The notes under the pieces were generated by a model, which saw only the letters and a program-made list of their open reading frames with translations, searched no databases and was not told the DNA's origin. From an uncultured Haemophilus sp. (lineage in GTDB: Bacteria; Pseudomonadota; Gammaproteobacteria; Enterobacterales; Pasteurellaceae): a DNA stretch of 16,525 nt. The stretch covers positions 1-16,525 of the forward strand of contig NZ_CAJLNI010000033.1 of NCBI RefSeq assembly GCF_905207935.1, given 5' to 3'. Below are positions 14,033-16,525 of the stretch, one piece after another (positions within the stretch are counted from its first letter, which is position 1; each line of letters starts with the position of its first letter). A program made the translations under genes and the position numbers.

Positions 14033-14906
14033 TATCATCGTGCCTTCTTATAATCGGAAAGAAGAAATTCCTGCGTTATTGGAAAGTTTAACCAAGCAAA
14101 CCACTTATAATTTTGATGTGGTGATTGTAGATGATTGCTCGAAAGAACCCGTTGAAGTGACACAATCGTATCCATTTGCAGTTAAAGTCATTCGTAACGA
14201 AACCAATCAAGGTGCCGCAGAAAGTCGTAATATCGGGGCAAGAAATGCCGATAATGATTGGTTGTTATTCCTTGATGATGATGATCGTTTTGCTAACGAC
14301 AAATGTCAAAAATTGGCGGATATTATTGCCGATCATGCCGATATTAACTTTGTTTATCATCCTGCAAAATGTGAAATGGTGAATGAAGGTTTTAGCTATG
14401 TGACCAACCCGATTGAGCCACAAGAGATTAGCGTAGAGCGAATTTTACTGGCGAATAAAATCGGTGGTATGCCGATGATTGGGGTGAAAAAAGATCTGTT
14501 TTTAAAAATTGGCGGATTATCGACCGCACTTCGTTCATTGGAAGACTATGATTTCTTGCTGAAACTTGTGCAAGATCCAACGTTTAAAGCGTGCAAAGTA
14601 GCAGAACCATTAACTTATTGTACGTTCCATACTAAGCGTTCTAGCGTATCAACGGATACGACTAATACGCAAAAAGCGATTGATTATATCCGTGAAAATT
14701 ATGTGAAAACGGCAGAGCAAGAAAAGAATTTTGCCATCAACGCACAATATATGTTGGCTTACCCACATATAATGAATTTATCCCGTAAAGCGGCTTTTTA
14801 CTATTTTGAGATTTTTAAATTAACGAAAAGTATTAAGCAGCTAGTCATTGCCTTTGTGGTTCTAATTTCACCTAAATTGGCAATTAATTTGAAACGGTTT
14901 ATGTAG
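14025..14906 (+). CDS. glycosyltransferase family 2
   Basis: GT-A-fold sugar transferase, 293 residues. It starts MFSIIVPSYNRKEEI at 14025 behind a CAGGAG site; an in-frame extension 17 codons upstream lies inside the polymerase gene. Motifs are VVIVDDCS (32-39), NQGAAESRNIGA (61-72), the metal site LDDDD (83-87) and the later LEDYDFLLKL with the likely catalytic ED (173-174). A basic, hydrophobic C-terminal tail suggests membrane association. It overlaps the polymerase gene by 8 bases, so the two are co-expressed. The sugar is unknown. Confidence 0.88.
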   Translation: MFSIIVPSYNRKEEIPALLESLTKQTTYNFDVVIVDDCSKEPVEVTQSYPFAVKVIRNETNQGAAESRNIGARNADNDWLLFLDDDDRFANDKCQKLADIIADHADINFVYHPAKCEMVNEGFSYVTNPIEPQEISVERILLANKIGGMPMIGVKKDLFLKIGGLSTALRSLEDYDFLLKLVQDPTFKACKVAEPLTYCTFHTKRSSVSTDTTNTQKAIDYIRENYVKTAEQEKNFAINAQYMLAYPHIMNLSRKAAFYYFEIFKLTKSIKQLVIAFVVLISPKLAINLKRFM

Positions 14907-14928
14907 ATAACTTATTAGATAGAGAAGT

Positions 14929-15732
14929 ATGAAATTTTCAGTTTTAATGTCCTTATACATTAAGGAAAATCCACAATATTTAAGAGAATGTTTTGAAAGT
15001 TTAGTGGCTCAAACCCATCCAGCAGATGAGATTGTGTTGGTGTTTGATGGTGCGGTAACGCCAGAATTGGAAGCCGTGGTTTCTGAATTTGAAACCAAAT
15101 TACCCTTAAACTTAGTGAAGTTGCCTAAAAATTTAGGTTTAGGTAAAGCGCTCAATGAAGGATTAAAACATTGTTCTCACGATTGGGTCTTCCGTATGGA
15201 CACCGATGATATTTGTGTGCCTGAGCGTTTTGCGAAACAAGTGGCGTTTATTGAGCAACATCCGGATACGATTATTTTCGGTGGGCAGATTGCTGAGTTT
15301 GGCGAAAATATTCAAGACATCGTGGCATATCGTAACGTGCCGACTGATGCACAAGATATCGTTAAATTTACGCAAAAACGTTGTCCGTTCAATCACATGA
15401 CGGTCGCGTATCAAAAAAGTGCGGTCATTAATTGTGGTGGATATGAAGATTTACAGGAAGATTATTACCTTTGGATTAAGCTTGTAGCACAAGGCCAGAA
15501 AGTGGCAAACTTGCCGGATATTTTAGTTTATGCTCGCGTGGGCAATGGTATGGTAGGGCGTCGTCGTGGTTTAAACCAAGCGAAAGCAGAATGGCGTTTG
15601 TTTAAATTGAAACATCGCTTAGGCATTCAAGGCTTATTTTCGGGCTTATTTACCTTTGCCTTGCGTTCAGGTTCTCGCTTGCTACCAACCTCATTATTAA
15701 AAGCGGTTTATAACCAATTTTTACGCAAATAA
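14929..15732 (+). CDS. glycosyltransferase family 2 (AmsE/LsgE-like)
   Basis: GT-A-fold transferase, 267 residues, of the type annotated as amylovoran AmsE or Haemophilus LsgE-like. It starts MKFSVLMSLYIKENPQYL. It shows the nucleotide-sugar fold segment IVLVFDG, the metal site MDTDD (90-94), CPFNHMTVAYQKSAV (152-166) and QEDYYLW with ED at 177-178. The C-terminus is basic and hydrophobic. A gap of 22 bases follows the previous gene without a terminator. The uptake signal at 15417-15425 is read in frame. Specificity is unknown; the family includes galactosyltransferases. Confidence 0.87.
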   Translation: MKFSVLMSLYIKENPQYLRECFESLVAQTHPADEIVLVFDGAVTPELEAVVSEFETKLPLNLVKLPKNLGLGKALNEGLKHCSHDWVFRMDTDDICVPERFAKQVAFIEQHPDTIIFGGQIAEFGENIQDIVAYRNVPTDAQDIVKFTQKRCPFNHMTVAYQKSAVINCGGYEDLQEDYYLWIKLVAQGQKVANLPDILVYARVGNGMVGRRRGLNQAKAEWRLFKLKHRLGIQGLFSGLFTFALRSGSRLLPTSLLKAVYNQFLRK

Positions 15733-15765
15733 TGCGATATTTTGATAATTAAAAAAGGAAAACAA

Positions 15766-16525
15766 ATGAATTTAATCTCAACGTTAAAAATGACTGCGTT
15801 ATCGACCGCACTTTTATTAGTGGGTTGTTCAAGCAGTACGACGACAACAATGTCATCAAGCAAGGTAAGTAGCAACGCTGTTTACAGCAAGCCAAGAACC
15901 TTAGATAACTTTAATGATTATGTGCAGTTCTTAAAAAGCAAAGCGGCAGCAGAAGGTGTGTCAGCTTCAGTATTGAATGCACAAAATAATATTCAATATA
16001 TGCAAAAGGCTGTGGATTTAGATCGTGCGCAAGCGGGTAGAAGCAAGCGTAATTCAGATCAACCACAGTTACCCAATCCAAATGGCACAACCAATTATCT
16101 GAATAAAGTACTGACTCAAAACAAAGTGGATATTGCCGAAGAGCGTTATTGGGAAGTACAAGCACCATTACAACAAGCAAGCCAACGTTATGGTGTTCAA
16201 CAGGAATACATCCTTGCCTTATGGGGTATGGAAAGTAGCTTTGGTCACTACCAAGGTAGCTATGATGTGTTGTCAGCTTTAGCTACATTAGCCTTTGATG
16301 GCAGACGTGAAGCCTTATTCAGTAAAGAATTTGTGAATGCGATGAAAATGTTAGAACGTGATCATATTCAACGTCACAGAATGTTAGGTTCTTGGGCGGG
16401 CGCAATGGGGCAAACCCAATTTATGCCAAGCGCATTCTTAAATTATGCAGCAGATGGTAATAATGATGGTGTGAAGGACATTTGGACGAACCAATTTGAT
16501 GCGTTTGCTTCAATTGCAAATTATC
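15766..16525 (+). CDS. lytic murein transglycosylase lipoprotein, MltB_2 type (partial)
   Basis: Peptidoglycan-cleaving lytic transglycosylase, cut off by the window edge after 253 codons. It starts at ATG 15766 behind AAAGGAAAA. A lipoprotein signal peptide ends LLLVGC with Cys21 as the lipid site, then a Ser/Thr-rich linker. The catalytic region shows ALWGMESSFG (the Glu is the likely acid/base), YDVLSALATLAFDGRR, GSWAGAMGQTQFMPS and the DGNNDGVKDIW stretch typical of this subgroup. It should act at the outer membrane's periplasmic face. It lies 33 bases after the glycosyltransferase with no terminator, so read-through is likely. An uptake signal (15805-15813) is inside the signal-peptide coding region. 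Confidence 0.9.
   Translation, partial: MNLISTLKMTALSTALLLVGCSSSTTTTMSSSKVSSNAVYSKPRTLDNFNDYVQFLKSKAAAEGVSASVLNAQNNIQYMQKAVDLDRAQAGRSKRNSDQPQLPNPNGTTNYLNKVLTQNKVDIAEERYWEVQAPLQQASQRYGVQQEYILALWGMESSFGHYQGSYDVLSALATLAFDGRREALFSKEFVNAMKMLERDHIQRHRMLGSWAGAMGQTQFMPSAFLNYAADGNNDGVKDIWTNQFDAFASIANY

Larger units (their letters stand above)
20..15813. repeat. DNA uptake signal sequences, Hin type (14 exact copies)
   Basis: Exact copies of AAGTGCGGT lie at 227-235, 1376-1384, 2491-2499, 3963-3971, 7767-7775, 10615-10623, 11920-11928 and 15417-15425. Exact copies of the complement ACCGCACTT lie at 20-28, 7170-7178, 10590-10598, 12836-12844, 14523-14531 and 15805-15813. One-mismatch copies occur at 11901-11909 and 12374-12382. 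This is the 9-base core recognised during natural transformation in the Haemophilus influenzae branch of the Pasteurellaceae; the Apl-type core ACAAGCGGT was not seen. Roughly one copy per 1.2 kb fits an H. influenzae-like genome. Most copies lie inside genes and several form terminator stems. Confidence 0.95.

Noticed and set aside
12053..15732. Phase-variation repeats in the glycosyltransferase genes
   Set aside because: No run of tandem tetra- or pentanucleotide repeats, nor a long homopolymer at a start codon, was found in or before these genes.
1..16525. CRISPR arrays, insertion sequences, tRNA or rRNA genes
   Set aside because: No spaced direct repeats, transposase-like frames or structural RNA sequences were seen on either strand.

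Overview
The window looks like chromosomal DNA of a Pasteurellaceae bacterium of the Haemophilus/Aggregatibacter type, most like Haemophilus parainfluenzae. The DNA is AT-rich. It carries 14 exact copies of the 9-base Hin-type uptake signal (AAGTGCGGT or its complement). The proteins PurR, Ppc, the DUF440 protein and NimR look Haemophilus-like. The species name is inference; the family is well supported.

Region 1 (1-7352) is a nickel and hydrogenase-maturation island. On the minus strand nikK-nikL-nikM-nikQ-nikO form a tightly packed operon for an ECF-type nickel importer: two exported accessory proteins, the substrate-specific membrane protein, the transmembrane coupling protein and the ATPase. 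It is divergent from nimR, a MerR-family nickel regulator. The shared 86-base gap holds a textbook MerR-type promoter for nikK (TTGACT, 19-base spacer, TATACT) with a dyad in the spacer. nimR is followed on the plus strand by hypA, then by a separate group hypB-hypD-hypE. Together these import nickel, sense it, and build the NiFe-hydrogenase active site. hypC and hypF are absent here, so the set is complete only if they, or a hybG-type HypC paralogue, lie elsewhere.

Region 2 (7353-11650) is housekeeping on the minus strand: a small acidic DUF440/YciU protein (HI1450-like), phosphoenolpyruvate carboxylase (ppc) and the purine repressor purR. They are separated by terminators, two of which are built from uptake-signal sequences. 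A 26-codon YnhF-like membrane peptide gene sits divergently from purR.

Region 3 (11940-15732) is a plus-strand glycan cluster: a GT25 glycosyltransferase, a multispanning Wzy/O-antigen-polymerase-like protein and two GT2 glycosyltransferases. It probably builds or extends lipooligosaccharide or another surface glycan. No simple-sequence repeats of the kind that drive phase variation in Haemophilus LOS genes are present. The window ends inside a gene for an MltB-type lytic murein transglycosylase lipoprotein (15766 onward).
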